The notes: generated from the letters alone by a model not told the origin. 64,000 bases of DNA from Myroides profundi (GCF_000833025.1 NZ_CP010817.1:310001-374000), one strand, 5' to 3'; shown: positions 9,147 through 17,720, numbered from the stretch's first letter. Numbers and translations are program-made.

Positions 9147-9752
9147 TTATTCGTATTTATAATTTTTTACACCAGCATTTATTTCTACTTCTATGAAGTT
9201 TTGTTCAGGTGGTATAGGGCATGAGTATTTAGGGTTATACACGCAGAATGGATTATAAGCCTGATTAAAGTTTAGAGTAATAAGGTCTCCTTCTGGTATC
9301 TCTAAATCTATATATCTACCTCCACCATAAGTAGTCACTCCAGAAGTAAGATCTGTAAAGGGTAAGAATAGGTGATTAGCATAGTCTTCTTTCTTTAGGA
9401 TATCTAGATCCTGAAAGACATCTACTTTATGTTCTTTTTTATCTAATGTAAAGTGTAGTTCTCCGTATTTGACATAATTCAGCTTATTCGAAGTCGTTGT
9501 AGGCATCGTAAAAGGCTTTTCGTCTGGTGTACGAACTAGTTTAGCTTCTACAATATAATCTTCTGTTATAGGGAAGAAATCAAGTCCTTTAAACTTCTTT
9601 AGCGCATCCTTAGGTAATGGAGATGTTTTAGAGTCGCTAAACTCTTTGTTGAGTTCTTTTTGGAATACCTCTGCTCTTTCTATATCTGTTTTAGGCTGAG
9701 AACATGATACTAGTAGGGATAATACTGCTCCCAACATAAATAGCTTTTTCAT
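9147..9752 (-). CDS. DUF1684 lipoprotein
   Basis: A 201-residue lipoprotein. I start it at the ATG at 9752 (MKKLFMLG), which gives a proper type II signal peptide with lipobox LVSC (Cys16); the longer frame would run through the dps terminator. The body matches DUF1684: an N-terminal helix around FQKELNKEF, the central GGGRYIDLEIP, and the diagnostic FNQAYNPFCVYNPKYSCPIP followed by EVEINAGVK. The family is widespread in Bacteroidota and unassigned biochemically. The conserved Cys pair in the C-terminal motif is present. It is separated from dps by a terminator. Confidence 0.85.
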   Translation of the reverse strand: MKKLFMLGAVLSLLVSCSQPKTDIERAEVFQKELNKEFSDSKTSPLPKDALKKFKGLDFFPITEDYIVEAKLVRTPDEKPFTMPTTTSNKLNYVKYGELHFTLDKKEHKVDVFQDLDILKKEDYANHLFLPFTDLTSGVTTYGGGRYIDLEIPEGDLITLNFNQAYNPFCVYNPKYSCPIPPEQNFIEVEINAGVKNYKYE

Positions 9753-9787
9753 ATTGGTTATTGTTGTTTGAGGTAAAAGTAACAAAA

Positions 9788-9814
9788 AAGGTTTGCCCAA
9801 AAAAGGCAAACCTT
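9788..9814 (-). terminator. Terminator of dps
   Basis: Perfect stem AAGGTTTGCC / GGCAAACCTT (9788-9797 and 9805-9814), followed on the minus strand by a T-rich run (9781-9787). It lies directly downstream of dps. Confidence 0.88.
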
Positions 9815-9835
9815 GATATAATGTTGTTTCACTGA

Positions 9836-10309
9836 TTATCCTAAGTGAGAACGTAGCATCCAAGCTGTTTTCTCATGCGCTTCCATTAAGCCGATTAAGA
9901 AGTCAGCAGTACTCTTATCATTAGACTCTTCGATAGCATCTATATTCTGTCTGATGAAGGATACGATCACCTCATAGTCTATTAATAATTCTGCAATCCA
10001 AGACTTACTATCTGTATCTGTAGTTTTTCTCTCTTCTGTTAAGTGAGTTAGTTTTAAGTAATCTTTTAAAGAAGAAGGAGCATAGTGTCCTAGTGTTTTA
10101 ATACGTTCTGCTACAGCATCTACATTCACTGCTAGTTCTGTATATAGTTCTTCGAAGTATACGTGTTTAGAATGGAAGTCTACCCCCGTTACGTTATAAT
10201 GAGCATTTCTCGCTTTAGTGTAAAGGATAAACTCATCTGCTAATAATTTAGATAGTACTTCTGCATTGAATTGACGTGCGTTGTCTGTAAGACCGATATT
10301 TGTTTTCAT
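9836..10309 (-). CDS. dps: Dps, ferritin-like DNA-protection protein
   Basis: A 157-residue protein of the Dps family, which forms a hollow dodecamer, oxidises Fe(II) with hydrogen peroxide and stores iron, protecting DNA in starvation and oxidative stress. The inter-subunit ferroxidase ligands are visible with the family spacing: His37 (NAHYNV), His49, Glu53, Asp64 and Glu68 (VDAVAERI). The N-terminus is short, without a long lysine tail, so direct DNA binding is uncertain. It is monocistronic, bounded by terminators. Confidence 0.93.
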   Translation of the reverse strand: MKTNIGLTDNARQFNAEVLSKLLADEFILYTKARNAHYNVTGVDFHSKHVYFEELYTELAVNVDAVAERIKTLGHYAPSSLKDYLKLTHLTEERKTTDTDSKSWIAELLIDYEVIVSFIRQNIDAIEESNDKSTADFLIGLMEAHEKTAWMLRSHLG

Positions 10310-10445
10310 AGTATTTCTGATTTTTTATTACTATGTAAATGTACAAAATAAAATAGGTAATACCATTGATACGTAATTGTTTATCTTTATGAGGATATTA
10401 AAAATATCTATAAAATTTATAGTGTCCTTATAAGAGTAAACAAAA

Positions 10446-10470
10446 AAAGGAGCTCGTTATGAGCTCCTTT
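10446..10470 (-). terminator. Terminator of the LEA-like lipoprotein gene
   Basis: Perfect 10-bp stem AAAGGAGCTC / GAGCTCCTTT with a 5-base loop, followed on the minus strand by a run of T (10448-10442). Confidence 0.88.
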
Positions 10471-10486
10471 CCGTATTCTATAAATA

Positions 10487-10963
10487 CTATTTTTTTAGTT
10501 TGTCAGCTGCGTCTTTCATCGCACCTTTTACTTCATCAGCTTTCTTTTCAGTAGCTTCTTTCACTTCTTCTACTTTTTTCTCAGTAGCGTCTTTTACTTC
10601 TTCTACTTTTTCTTCAGTAGCATCTTTAGCGTTTTCTACTGCATCACCAGCTTTTTTGCTTACTTCTTCGAATTTAGCTTTAGCGTCATCCCAAGTTTTT
10701 TGTGCAGCTTCTAAAGCTTTGTTAGCTTCTTCTTGAGCTTTTTTGTCTCCTTTTTTAACAGCTTCTTCTACTGCTTTCTTAGCATCAGCTAATTTTGTTT
10801 CAGCTTCAGTTTTAGCTTTTTCAAATTCTGATACAGCAGCTGATTCTTCTGTTGTAGCTTCTGTGTTTTCTACAGCTGGAGTTGTTTCTTCAGCTTTTGT
10901 GTCTTTACATGAAGTAGCGAATAATAATCCAACTACTGCGAATGATAACAATACTTTTTTCAT
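10487..10963 (-). CDS. LEA-like coiled-coil lipoprotein with 11-residue repeats
   Basis: A 158-residue, Ala/Lys/Glu-rich protein. The type II signal ends at Cys19 (LLFATSC). A Glu/Thr/Ala-rich linker (20-45) precedes a long amphipathic helix. Four consecutive 11-residue repeats fill 113-156: KDATEEKVEEV, KDATEKKVEEV, KEATEKKADEV and KGAMKDAADKL. Undecad repeats of this composition are the hallmark of group 3 LEA-type proteins, which protect membranes and proteins during desiccation or stress. The lipoprotein signal places it at a membrane facing the periplasm or surface. It sits next to dps, another stress gene, but transcription is separate. Function is inferred from composition. Confidence 0.7.
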   Translation of the reverse strand: MKKVLLSFAVVGLLFATSCKDTKAEETTPAVENTEATTEESAAVSEFEKAKTEAETKLADAKKAVEEAVKKGDKKAQEEANKALEAAQKTWDDAKAKFEEVSKKAGDAVENAKDATEEKVEEVKDATEKKVEEVKEATEKKADEVKGAMKDAADKLKK

Positions 10964-11038
10964 AGGAATTTATTTTAGTTCCTAACAAAGTTATAAAAAA
11001 ACAATGTTAATACTGCAATTTAAATAGTTAAAATAGGA

Positions 11039-11758
11039 TTACTTCTTCTTATTCTCTTTTTTATTAGCTTCTTTCTTATTAAAATCGAGAGGTCCGAAGT
11101 TGTTCACATAACGCGTGATTGTGTTCTTTCTTTTCGCGATATATGGTCCGGAGTTATTGGCTTTATATCGTCTCGGACTCGGTAGGATCACTGCGATACC
11201 TGCTGCTTGATTAGCAGTTAAGTTCTTTGCATCTTTATTATACCAATGTTTTGCCGCAGCCTGTGCTCCATAGACACCATCTCCCATCTCTATACTATTC
11301 AGATAGACTTCTAGGATTCTCTCTTTAGGCCATAGGAATTCTATCAGGACTGTAAAGTAAGCTTCAAAGCCTTTGCGGATATAGCTACGCCCAGGCCATA
11401 AGAACACATTCTTAGCAGTCTGCTGTGAGATGGTACTACCACCTTTGATTTTTTTGCCTTTTTCATTGTTCTTCATTGCTTTCTCTATGGCTTTAAAATC
11501 AAAACCATTATGTGTCAAGAAGTGTCCATCCTCACTAGCGATCACGGCTTTCTGTAGATTGACATTGATTTCATCTAGAGGTACCCATTTATGTTGTAGT
11601 GTCATTGGTTTTCCATCTTTGACCTGTTCATACAGTCTGATAAACATCAGTGGGGTATAAGGTACAGGGACAAAACGAAAGACTAGTACTGAGAAAATAC
11701 TCAGTCCAAAAAAGAGAAGTGCTAGCTTTAAAAAGAAGCGTGTTATTTTTCGTATCAT
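11039..11758 (-). CDS. mtgA: Monofunctional biosynthetic peptidoglycan transglycosylase
   Basis: A 239-residue GT51 enzyme that polymerises lipid II into glycan strands at the periplasmic face of the inner membrane. One N-terminal transmembrane helix (about 10-31) precedes the transferase domain. The catalytic Glu76 lies in AVIASEDGHF, followed by the conserved KGGSTISQQTAKN and the second acidic motif WPKERILEVYLNSIEMG. There is no transpeptidase domain, which distinguishes it from class A penicillin-binding proteins. Length fits MtgA (about 230-240). It appears monocistronic. Confidence 0.93.
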   Translation of the reverse strand: MIRKITRFFLKLALLFFGLSIFSVLVFRFVPVPYTPLMFIRLYEQVKDGKPMTLQHKWVPLDEINVNLQKAVIASEDGHFLTHNGFDFKAIEKAMKNNEKGKKIKGGSTISQQTAKNVFLWPGRSYIRKGFEAYFTVLIEFLWPKERILEVYLNSIEMGDGVYGAQAAAKHWYNKDAKNLTANQAAGIAVILPSPRRYKANNSGPYIAKRKNTITRYVNNFGPLDFNKKEANKKENKKK

Positions 11759-11833
11759 GACGAAAGAATGAATATAAATCGGCGCAAAAGTAAATAAAAA
11801 AACGGTTGCTAAATAAAAAAATAATACAATAAA

Positions 11834-11856
11834 AAACTCGCCAAAATAGCGAGTTT
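11834..11856 (-). terminator. Terminator of the SDR gene at 11914-12630
   Basis: Stem AAACTCGC / GCGAGTTT (11834-11841 and 11849-11856), followed on the minus strand by a T run. Confidence 0.8.
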
Positions 11857-11913
11857 AGGTTGTAATCATAATAAGTAATAAGAAAGAATAGGAGTCAAAC
11901 CTCTCCTTCTATT

Positions 11914-12630
11914 TTATTGAGGATTAGTTGTCCACAGCGATGCTGTTTTAACCATGGCTCTTCTAGGTAATCTCAATGTAGCTACGATAAGCTCTGCGAA
12001 GTCCTCTGGCTGTAAGATATGATCAGGGTTACCATCTGTAAGCCCTAATTCTATAGACATATCTGATGCGATAGTACTTGGCGTTAGCGTACATACTCTA
12101 ATATTGTTTTTGCGCACTTCCTTCATTAGTGATTCAGACATCCCGATCACTGCAAATTTAGACGCAGAGTATGCAGACGTAGTTGCATTTCCGTTAAGAC
12201 CAGCTGTAGAAGCTACGTTAAAGATATCTCCTTCATTCTGATCTATTAAGTGAGGTAGTACTTCTCTAGTCACATTATACACTCCCATCACGTTAGTAAG
12301 TAAAATCTCTTCCCAACGCTCAGCAGACATATCTGTGAATTTTCCGAATTCTGATATACCAGCATTGTTCACTAATATATCTACTCCTCCTAATGTTTCT
12401 ATTAATTTAGCTATTTCAGCTTTTACTTTTGCTTTATCAGTCACATCGAATACCGCATAAGTAGCTTTCACTCCTAATGCTTCTAACTCAGTGACAGTTG
12501 CTTGTAATGTTTTCTCGTTTCTACCAGTAATAGCAACGTTTATCCCTTCTTGAGCGAAAGCAACAGCGGTAGCTTTACCTAATCCTCTTCCACCTCCGGT
12601 GATAATTGCGTTTTTACCTTTCAATTTCAT
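11914..12630 (-). CDS. SDR family oxidoreductase (FabG-like)
   Basis: A 238-residue classical short-chain dehydrogenase/reductase. The nucleotide-binding motif TGGGRGLG is at 11-18 and NNAG at 88-91. The catalytic residues are Ser141, Tyr154 and Lys158 (YSASK). Motifs resemble 3-ketoacyl reductases. The protein lacks the usual C-terminal VDGG and ends LWTTNPQ, so a role other than FabG in fatty-acid synthesis is more likely. It is a distant paralogue of the SDR at 8321-9076: both begin MKLKGK. The substrate is unknown. It lies about 66 bases after the DUF3050 gene on the same strand, possibly co-transcribed. Confidence 0.88.
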   Translation of the reverse strand: MKLKGKNAIITGGGRGLGKATAVAFAQEGINVAITGRNEKTLQATVTELEALGVKATYAVFDVTDKAKVKAEIAKLIETLGGVDILVNNAGISEFGKFTDMSAERWEEILLTNVMGVYNVTREVLPHLIDQNEGDIFNVASTAGLNGNATTSAYSASKFAVIGMSESLMKEVRKNNIRVCTLTPSTIASDMSIELGLTDGNPDHILQPEDFAELIVATLRLPRRAMVKTASLWTTNPQ

Positions 12631-12696
12631 GTTTTTAATGCTTTTGTGTAAATATATGTAAATTAATGAGATATTAGTGTTTTGTAAACGTTAAAC

Positions 12697-13467
12697 TTAC
12701 TTGATATCTATAAAATTTTCGATAGAATTCCACAAGTTATAACGTTTTATTAGTGCTTGTTTAGAGATTGTGATGACATCTTGCCACTTCTGCTGATCAT
12801 CTCCACATAGTTCAGAAATCATCTTCATCGCCATCGGACCATGCTCATCTCCATCTAGTTCGATATGACGTTCGAAGTAATAGACTAGCTTTGTCAAGTC
12901 TGTCTCAGGAAAGTTTTGTTGAAAACCTTTTAAGATCTCAGTAAACATATCTGGTATCAAATCTTCGCGACCAAATGTGAAGGCTGCTGCGATCTCATGT
13001 GCTTTACCCCCTTCGATAGTCTTGAATGTAAAGTTTAAAAACTCTTTTACCCCTTCATCTAAGTCTGTCTGTGCTATCGCTTCGAAGATAGGTGTTCCAG
13101 ATTTAAGAGTGCGGATAAGTGCTTCGATAGCAGTAGTATCTGCTTTAGCCGTTATCATAGCATCTAAGTACATCTCGAAGTGGCTCAGACGCTGTCCATC
13201 ATAGGCTAGGTCTGACTCTTCTGCTAGTACAATCTCATTGATCAAATAGCGTGTCTGTGGAAACTCTGAGGCAAACCAAGGAGTCGTAGTACAAGTCAAT
13301 TGTTGTTGTAAGGCTTTAAGCAATGACATAAAATCCCATACCGCATATACATGCCCTTCCATAAATGTACATAAGTGAGGGATAGTCTTTATTTTATTAT
13401 AAAGAGGGTGTTGAAGTAACGCATTTCTTTCTTCAGCTATCTGTGCATTGATTTCTTGAATAGTCAT
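12697..13467 (-). CDS. DUF3050 protein, heme-oxygenase-like fold
   Basis: A 256-residue all-helical protein that fits the DUF3050 family, which I recall as part of the heme-oxygenase-like fold superfamily. That superfamily includes non-heme diiron oxidases and oxygenases. Conserved-looking acidic/His motifs are present: FMEGHVYAVWDFM (about 36-48), EIVLAEESD, HFEMYLDAM, the central EGGKAHEIAAAFTFGRED and the late FERHIELDGDEHGP. The E-x2-H type elements on separate helices are compatible with metal binding, but no activity can be assigned. There is no signal peptide, so it should be cytoplasmic. The gene upstream is gcdH, separated by a terminator. Confidence 0.75.
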   Translation of the reverse strand: MTIQEINAQIAEERNALLQHPLYNKIKTIPHLCTFMEGHVYAVWDFMSLLKALQQQLTCTTTPWFASEFPQTRYLINEIVLAEESDLAYDGQRLSHFEMYLDAMITAKADTTAIEALIRTLKSGTPIFEAIAQTDLDEGVKEFLNFTFKTIEGGKAHEIAAAFTFGREDLIPDMFTEILKGFQQNFPETDLTKLVYYFERHIELDGDEHGPMAMKMISELCGDDQQKWQDVITISKQALIKRYNLWNSIENFIDIK

Positions 13468-13495
13468 ATCTTCTAAAATTTAGTACAAAAGTAAA

Positions 13496-13522
13496 AAAGC
13501 TTCACCGAAAGGCGAAGCTCTT
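13496..13522 (-). terminator. Terminator of gcdH
   Basis: Stem AAAGCTTC / GAAGCTCTTT around a GAAA loop (13496-13503 with 13514-13522, allowing one wobble inside), followed on the minus strand by T residues. Confidence 0.75.
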
Positions 13523-13551
13523 TGTATAAAGTTTATCTATAAAGATATTTA

Positions 13552-14730
13552 TTACTTAAATGCAGGGAATCCTGTCACATCCATACCTGTTATTAACAAG
13601 TGGATATCATGTGTCCCCTCATAGGTCACTACAGATTCTAAGTTCATCATGTGGCGCATGATAGAGTATTCTCCTGTGATACCCATACCTCCCAACATCT
13701 GACGCGCATCACGTGCGATGTCTAATGCCATAGCGACATTGTTTCGTTTAGCCATAGATATTTGTGCAGAAGTAGCTCTTCCTTCGTCTCTCAGTACGCC
13801 TAATCTCCAGGTTAATAGCTGTGCTTTAGTGATCTCTGTAATCATCTCTGCTAATTTCTTTTGTTGTAACTGAGTCGCACCGATAGGTTTGTCGAACTGG
13901 ATGCGCTCTTTCGAATAGCGAAGTGCCGTGTCATAGCAGTCCATAGCTGCTCCGATAGCTCCCCATGCGATACCATATCTAGCAGAATCTAGACAGCCTA
14001 GAGGTGCTCCTAATCCTGATTTGTTTGGCAATAAGTTAGCTTTAGGTACTTTGACATTATCGAATATTAACTCCCCTGTAGCCGAAGCTCTCAGTGACCA
14101 CTTATTATGTGTCTCCGGAGTAGTGAAGCCTTCCATACCACGCTCTACGATCAGTCCGTGTATACGTCCTTCTTCATTCTTAGCCCATACTACAGCGATG
14201 TCTGCGAATGGAGCATTAGAGATCCACATTTTAGCCCCATTTAGCAGGTAGTGGTCTCCCATATCTTTAAAGTTAGTCAGCATCCCGCCTGGGTTAGAAC
14301 CGTGATCTGGCTCTGTTAATCCAAAGCATCCGATATACTCTCCCGTCGCTAACTTAGGTAGGTACTTCATGCGTTGCTCCTCATTACCGTACTTCCAGAT
14401 AGGGTACATCACGAGTGAAGACTGTACTGATGAGGTAGAACGAATACCAGAATCTCCTCTCTCGATCTCCTGCATGATTAGTCCATACGAAATTTGGTCT
14501 AATCCTGCTCCTCCGTATTCTGTAGGGATATAAGGACCGAATCCACCTATCTCGGCTAACCCTGGTATTAATTGTTTTGGAAATTCTGCACGTTGAGCGA
14601 AGTCTTCTATAATAGGAGAAACTTCTTTCTTCACCCATGCTCTCGCTGTATCTCTAATTAACTTGTGTTCATCACTTAACAAGTCGTCTAATAAGTAATA
14701 ATCAGGTGCCTGAAATAAATCTGGTCTCAT
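13552..14730 (-). CDS. gcdH: Glutaryl-CoA dehydrogenase-like acyl-CoA dehydrogenase
   Basis: A 392-residue flavoprotein of the acyl-CoA dehydrogenase family. Motifs follow glutaryl-CoA dehydrogenase: TSSVQSSLVMYPI (substrate pocket), GCFGLTEPDHGSNPGGM (FAD contact), KMWISNAPFADIAVVWAK, DSARYGIAWGAIGAAMDC and the catalytic YEGTHDIH with Glu371 as base. The enzyme oxidatively decarboxylates glutaryl-CoA to crotonyl-CoA in lysine/tryptophan catabolism, passing electrons to ETF. No other pathway genes are adjacent, so the exact substrate rests on motif similarity. It is monocistronic. The upstream non-coding region carries one copy of a repeated element (14873-14955). Confidence 0.9.
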   Translation of the reverse strand: MRPDLFQAPDYYLLDDLLSDEHKLIRDTARAWVKKEVSPIIEDFAQRAEFPKQLIPGLAEIGGFGPYIPTEYGGAGLDQISYGLIMQEIERGDSGIRSTSSVQSSLVMYPIWKYGNEEQRMKYLPKLATGEYIGCFGLTEPDHGSNPGGMLTNFKDMGDHYLLNGAKMWISNAPFADIAVVWAKNEEGRIHGLIVERGMEGFTTPETHNKWSLRASATGELIFDNVKVPKANLLPNKSGLGAPLGCLDSARYGIAWGAIGAAMDCYDTALRYSKERIQFDKPIGATQLQQKKLAEMITEITKAQLLTWRLGVLRDEGRATSAQISMAKRNNVAMALDIARDARQMLGGMGITGEYSIMRHMMNLESVVTYEGTHDIHLLITGMDVTGFPAFK

Positions 14731-14872
14731 ATATCAATATCGTTTTTTGTGGTTGTATAACAAAAATAGACATTATTTCGAATTGACCAATTTTTACCTC
14801 TAAAAGAGAATATAAAAATTCAAATACACGTCATTTTTATACAAATAATGCTTTATTTCTATCTTAATCTAT

Positions 14873-14955
14873 AGTAGATGGTTCGGGTACAACCTGAATA
14901 CAGTTCGGTAAACTACCTCTTATCCCAAGTAAATACTGGGTATTATCGAACACTA
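14873..14955. repeat. Dispersed intergenic element, copy 1
   Basis: About 80 bases sharing the ordered motifs GTAGAT, TTCGGGTA, ACAGTTCGGTAAAC, CCCAAGTAAATACTGG and TTATnnCGAA with a second copy at 36288-36373. GTTCGGTAAAC and the terminal TATCGAAC can pair imperfectly, and CCCAAGTAAATACTGGG is a near-palindrome. It lies in the 508-base gap between gcdH and the thioredoxin-fold gene; the rest of that gap shows no gene. Confidence 0.6.
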
Positions 14956-15238
14956 TCAAAACAAACTTAAAGTTAAATATTGTTATTTGTTGATTGTTAG
15001 TTATTTATGTTTTATTTCATTCTCCAAATTAGATTAAAAAAGGCAGGAGAGGGTATTATCTCCAAATGAGAGCAGTTTCTTTAGTTAATGGGGAGGAGTG
15101 ATAGGTGTATTCATTGTATATAGCTTCTATAGTATTTCTTTGTACTTTATGTTTGATTTAATAGTATTGACATAATAAGGCAGCAATATGCCTCTGAACC
15201 ATACGTTGTAGATTAATAACAAACCAATCGCTTAAATA

Positions 15239-16336
15239 ATGAATAATAAATTAATGATGTTAATCGCATTATTCTTTTCTGTAGGAATAATGGCTCAAGA
15301 TAAACTACATATCACTGGTAAGATTACTGGGATACCTAAAGAGGCTAAACTAATGCTCTCTTATGACAAGAAAGAGATAGAGCTTAAAGCTATAGATGGG
15401 GTATTCGTAGTAGAAGCAGAGATTGTTAAAGCGCCTACGCCTGTATATTTGTCTATCATGAAAGGGGATGATTATGAGTATACTTCTTTTTTCTTAGGAA
15501 ATGAGACAGTGACTATAGATGGTCGCTTTGACGATTTAAAGAGTCTACAAGCTAAAGGTTCTAGGTATGATACTTTAAGATATGAGAGCGAGATACTAAC
15601 TAGAGAATTAAGAACTGAACGCCAAACTATCGAAAGTAAGGTGTCTAAAGAAGTAGATAGTGGAATGTCTTATGATAATGCGATGGCACCATACAAAGTG
15701 GAATACTTACGTATAGAGCAAAAGATAAAAGACTTAGACTACGAGTTTTTAAAGAAAAATATCAATACGGATTATGGACGTTATTTGGTTGGATTTATAA
15801 TGCATGATACTAATACCAATCATTATAAAGAATTGTATGACTTAGTAGATAGTCAATATCAAAATACTGATCCAATAGTATTTTTAAAAGCTCTAATAGA
15901 TAATAAAGTGTTAGTGAAGGGAGGTAGTTATTATGACTTTACGGCTTTAGATATGAATGAAAAGGAAGTAACGTTTAGTGATTATTTTAAAGGAAAGTAT
16001 GTGTTACTTGATTTCTCTTCACCCTATTGTTATTTTTGTCAACAGGCTGTTCCAATAACTTCAAAGTTAGCAAAAGCGTTAGAAGATAAGTTAGTATATG
16101 TGACTTATTGTATAGAGAATGATTTACATAGTGTTGAAAAGTATAGAGGTCTAAAAGGAGATCACGGTGTAATAGTTTGGGATAAAAGAGGAATGCAAAG
16201 CCCAACAATTGCTAAATACAGAATGAGTGGAACTCCATATTATGCACTATTTAATTTGGAGGGGAGATTATTAAAGATTTTTGATAAAGGGTTAGAAGAG
16301 GATTTTGAAGAGCAGTTGAGAGCGTTGATGAAATAG
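15239..16336 (+). CDS. Exported thioredoxin-fold protein with N-terminal DUF4369 domain
   Basis: A 365-residue secreted protein with a signal peptide ending near residue 19 (GIMAQ). Residues about 22-125 form a DUF4369-like beta domain (ITGKITGIPKEAKLMLSYD), and 125-200 is a helical linker. Residues about 230-365 form a TlpA/AhpC-type thioredoxin domain with active site SPYC-YF-C (Cys264, Cys267) and the cis-proline region MSGTPYYALFN. In Bacteroidota this architecture is a periplasmic thiol-disulfide reductase. The CYFC dipeptide between the cysteines is unusual compared with CPPC or CGPC, so redox potential may differ. It is monocistronic. Confidence 0.88.
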   Translation: MNNKLMMLIALFFSVGIMAQDKLHITGKITGIPKEAKLMLSYDKKEIELKAIDGVFVVEAEIVKAPTPVYLSIMKGDDYEYTSFFLGNETVTIDGRFDDLKSLQAKGSRYDTLRYESEILTRELRTERQTIESKVSKEVDSGMSYDNAMAPYKVEYLRIEQKIKDLDYEFLKKNINTDYGRYLVGFIMHDTNTNHYKELYDLVDSQYQNTDPIVFLKALIDNKVLVKGGSYYDFTALDMNEKEVTFSDYFKGKYVLLDFSSPYCYFCQQAVPITSKLAKALEDKLVYVTYCIENDLHSVEKYRGLKGDHGVIVWDKRGMQSPTIAKYRMSGTPYYALFNLEGRLLKIFDKGLEEDFEEQLRALMK

Positions 16337-16432
16337 GAGTAAACGATGTTACATATATTAGTCTAGGACAAAAGTCTTTTATCATCAAGAAGATTACGTA
16401 TATTTTCGCTGTGAATAAAACAACACAACAAA

Positions 16433-17059
16433 ATGAGAACTAAGATTGATACTACCCAATGGGAGAGAGGGGAGCAATATGCTTTTTTTAAACAGTTTAC
16501 AGAACCTTTCTTTGGTATTACAGTACAAGTAGATTGTACTACGGTGTATAATAGAGCTAAAGCGAATAAGGATTCTTTCTTCCTTACTTATCTACACGAT
16601 GCACTTAGAGCAGCTAATGAGGTAGAGGCGTTTAGATATAGAATAGTGGATAACGAGGTATATCTGTATGATGAGGTACACGCATCACCTACCATCAATA
16701 GACCTAATGGGACTTTTGGGTTTGCGTATATGAATTATTACGCTGATAAGAAGACTTTCTTCGCAGAGGCAAAAAAAGAAATAAAGAGTGTACAACAGTC
16801 GACTTCATTATTACCTGCGTCGAATAGTGAGAATGTATTACATATATCAGCTTTGCCATGGCTAGACTTTACGAGTATGAGTCATGCACGTAACTTTGAC
16901 TTCCCAGATAGTTGTCCTAAGATTTCTTTTGGGAAAGTAATGGAGGAGAATGGTCGTAAGCGTATGGCAGTATCTATACATGGACATCATGCACTGATGG
17001 ATGGATATCACGTAAGTCAGTTCGTAGAACGCTTTCAAGAATTATTAAACGAGCAATAG
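16433..17059 (+). CDS. Chloramphenicol acetyltransferase-like (CAT fold) protein
   Basis: A 208-residue protein of the CAT family, which forms trimers and transfers acetyl groups from acetyl-CoA. The N-terminus (IDTTQWERGEQYAFFKQF) and the catalytic motif HHALMDGYH near residues 184-192 (equivalents of His195 and Asp199 of CAT) are conserved. Such chromosomal homologues are common in Flavobacteria. Real chloramphenicol resistance cannot be concluded, because the substrate pocket residues differ. It is followed after one base by a Nudix gene, so the two are translationally coupled. Confidence 0.85.
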   Translation: MRTKIDTTQWERGEQYAFFKQFTEPFFGITVQVDCTTVYNRAKANKDSFFLTYLHDALRAANEVEAFRYRIVDNEVYLYDEVHASPTINRPNGTFGFAYMNYYADKKTFFAEAKKEIKSVQQSTSLLPASNSENVLHISALPWLDFTSMSHARNFDFPDSCPKISFGKVMEENGRKRMAVSIHGHHALMDGYHVSQFVERFQELLNEQ

Positions 17060-17060
17060 G

Positions 17061-17558
17061 ATGAGTACAACTGCTGTTCCGTTAGGAATAAAAAGAATAG
17101 CAACACTGTGTGTGCTGAGAAATGGGAATAACTTTATGCTTCTAAAGCGTTTAAAAGAACCCAATAAAGATACATATACTCCTGTGGGAGGTAAGATAGA
17201 ACCTTTCGAAACTCCTGAAGAGGGGGTGATCCGTGAGACATTTGAAGAGACAGGGATAAGAGTAGATAAGGTGAAGTTCTGCGGTATACTGACAGAGACT
17301 TCTCCTGTGAAGTATAATTGGCTAAGCTATGTGTATGTAGCAGATATCGATGCTGTCACTCCTCCTGAGTGTAATGAAGGAACTTTAGAGTGGATAGCGT
17401 ATGAGGACTTGCTGAATGTACCTACTCCAAAGACAGATTGGTTTATCTATAAATATATCTTAGAGGGCAAGCCTTTTGTATTTCATGCATTATACGATGG
17501 AGAGTTAAATCTGTTAGAGATGAAAGAGGAGATTTCTAATGAGGAATTAGGAATTTAG
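17061..17558 (+). CDS. Nudix hydrolase
   Basis: A 165-residue Nudix enzyme that cleaves nucleoside-diphosphate-X compounds. The Nudix box runs from the G of GGKIEPFE (about 43) through RETFEETGI and has all the metal-binding glutamates. The N-terminal LCVLRNGNNFMLLKR and the TYTPVGGKIE context resemble MutT/8-oxo-dGTP or (p)ppGpp-type members rather than ADP-ribose pyrophosphatases. Its start lies one base after the stop of the CAT-like gene, which suggests a two-gene operon. The substrate is unknown. Confidence 0.88.
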   Translation: MSTTAVPLGIKRIATLCVLRNGNNFMLLKRLKEPNKDTYTPVGGKIEPFETPEEGVIRETFEETGIRVDKVKFCGILTETSPVKYNWLSYVYVADIDAVTPPECNEGTLEWIAYEDLLNVPTPKTDWFIYKYILEGKPFVFHALYDGELNLLEMKEEISNEELGI

Positions 17559-17578
17559 AATTAGGAATGTTTGGTTTA

Positions 17579-17720
17579 CGGTTTTTACCTTCGGCATTAG
17601 GTATAGGTAGGGTGTTGCTGTAGAGACGCAATACTTTGCGTCTATCTGTTTGCAGTTTTTACCTGTGGTATTAGGTATAGGTAGGGTTTTTACTGTAGAG
17701 ACGCAATATTTTGCGTGTCA
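17579..17720. repeat. Tandem pair of GTAGAGACG-hairpin repeats
   Basis: Two consecutive copies of about 70 bases share GTTTTTACC, GGTATTAGGTATAGGTAGGGT-like text and GTAGAGACGCAAT-n-TTTGCGT. The hairpins are ACGCAA / TTGCGT at 17620-17643 and 17695-17720. They belong to the same family as the repeats at 18799-18938 and 25272-25648. Confidence 0.7.

Noticed and set aside
9147..9863. DUF1684 gene starting at 9863
   Set aside because: The extension would translate through the dps terminator and hide the lipoprotein signal that begins at 9752.
10500..10985. Ser/Ala-rich reading frames on the plus strand
   Set aside because: They are the antisense of the repetitive LEA-like gene and have no promoter or independent support.
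16433..17059. Acquired chloramphenicol-resistance gene
   Set aside because: No mobile element, and it is coupled to a Nudix gene in ordinary chromosomal context. Catalytic residues are conserved, but this does not establish chloramphenicol as substrate.
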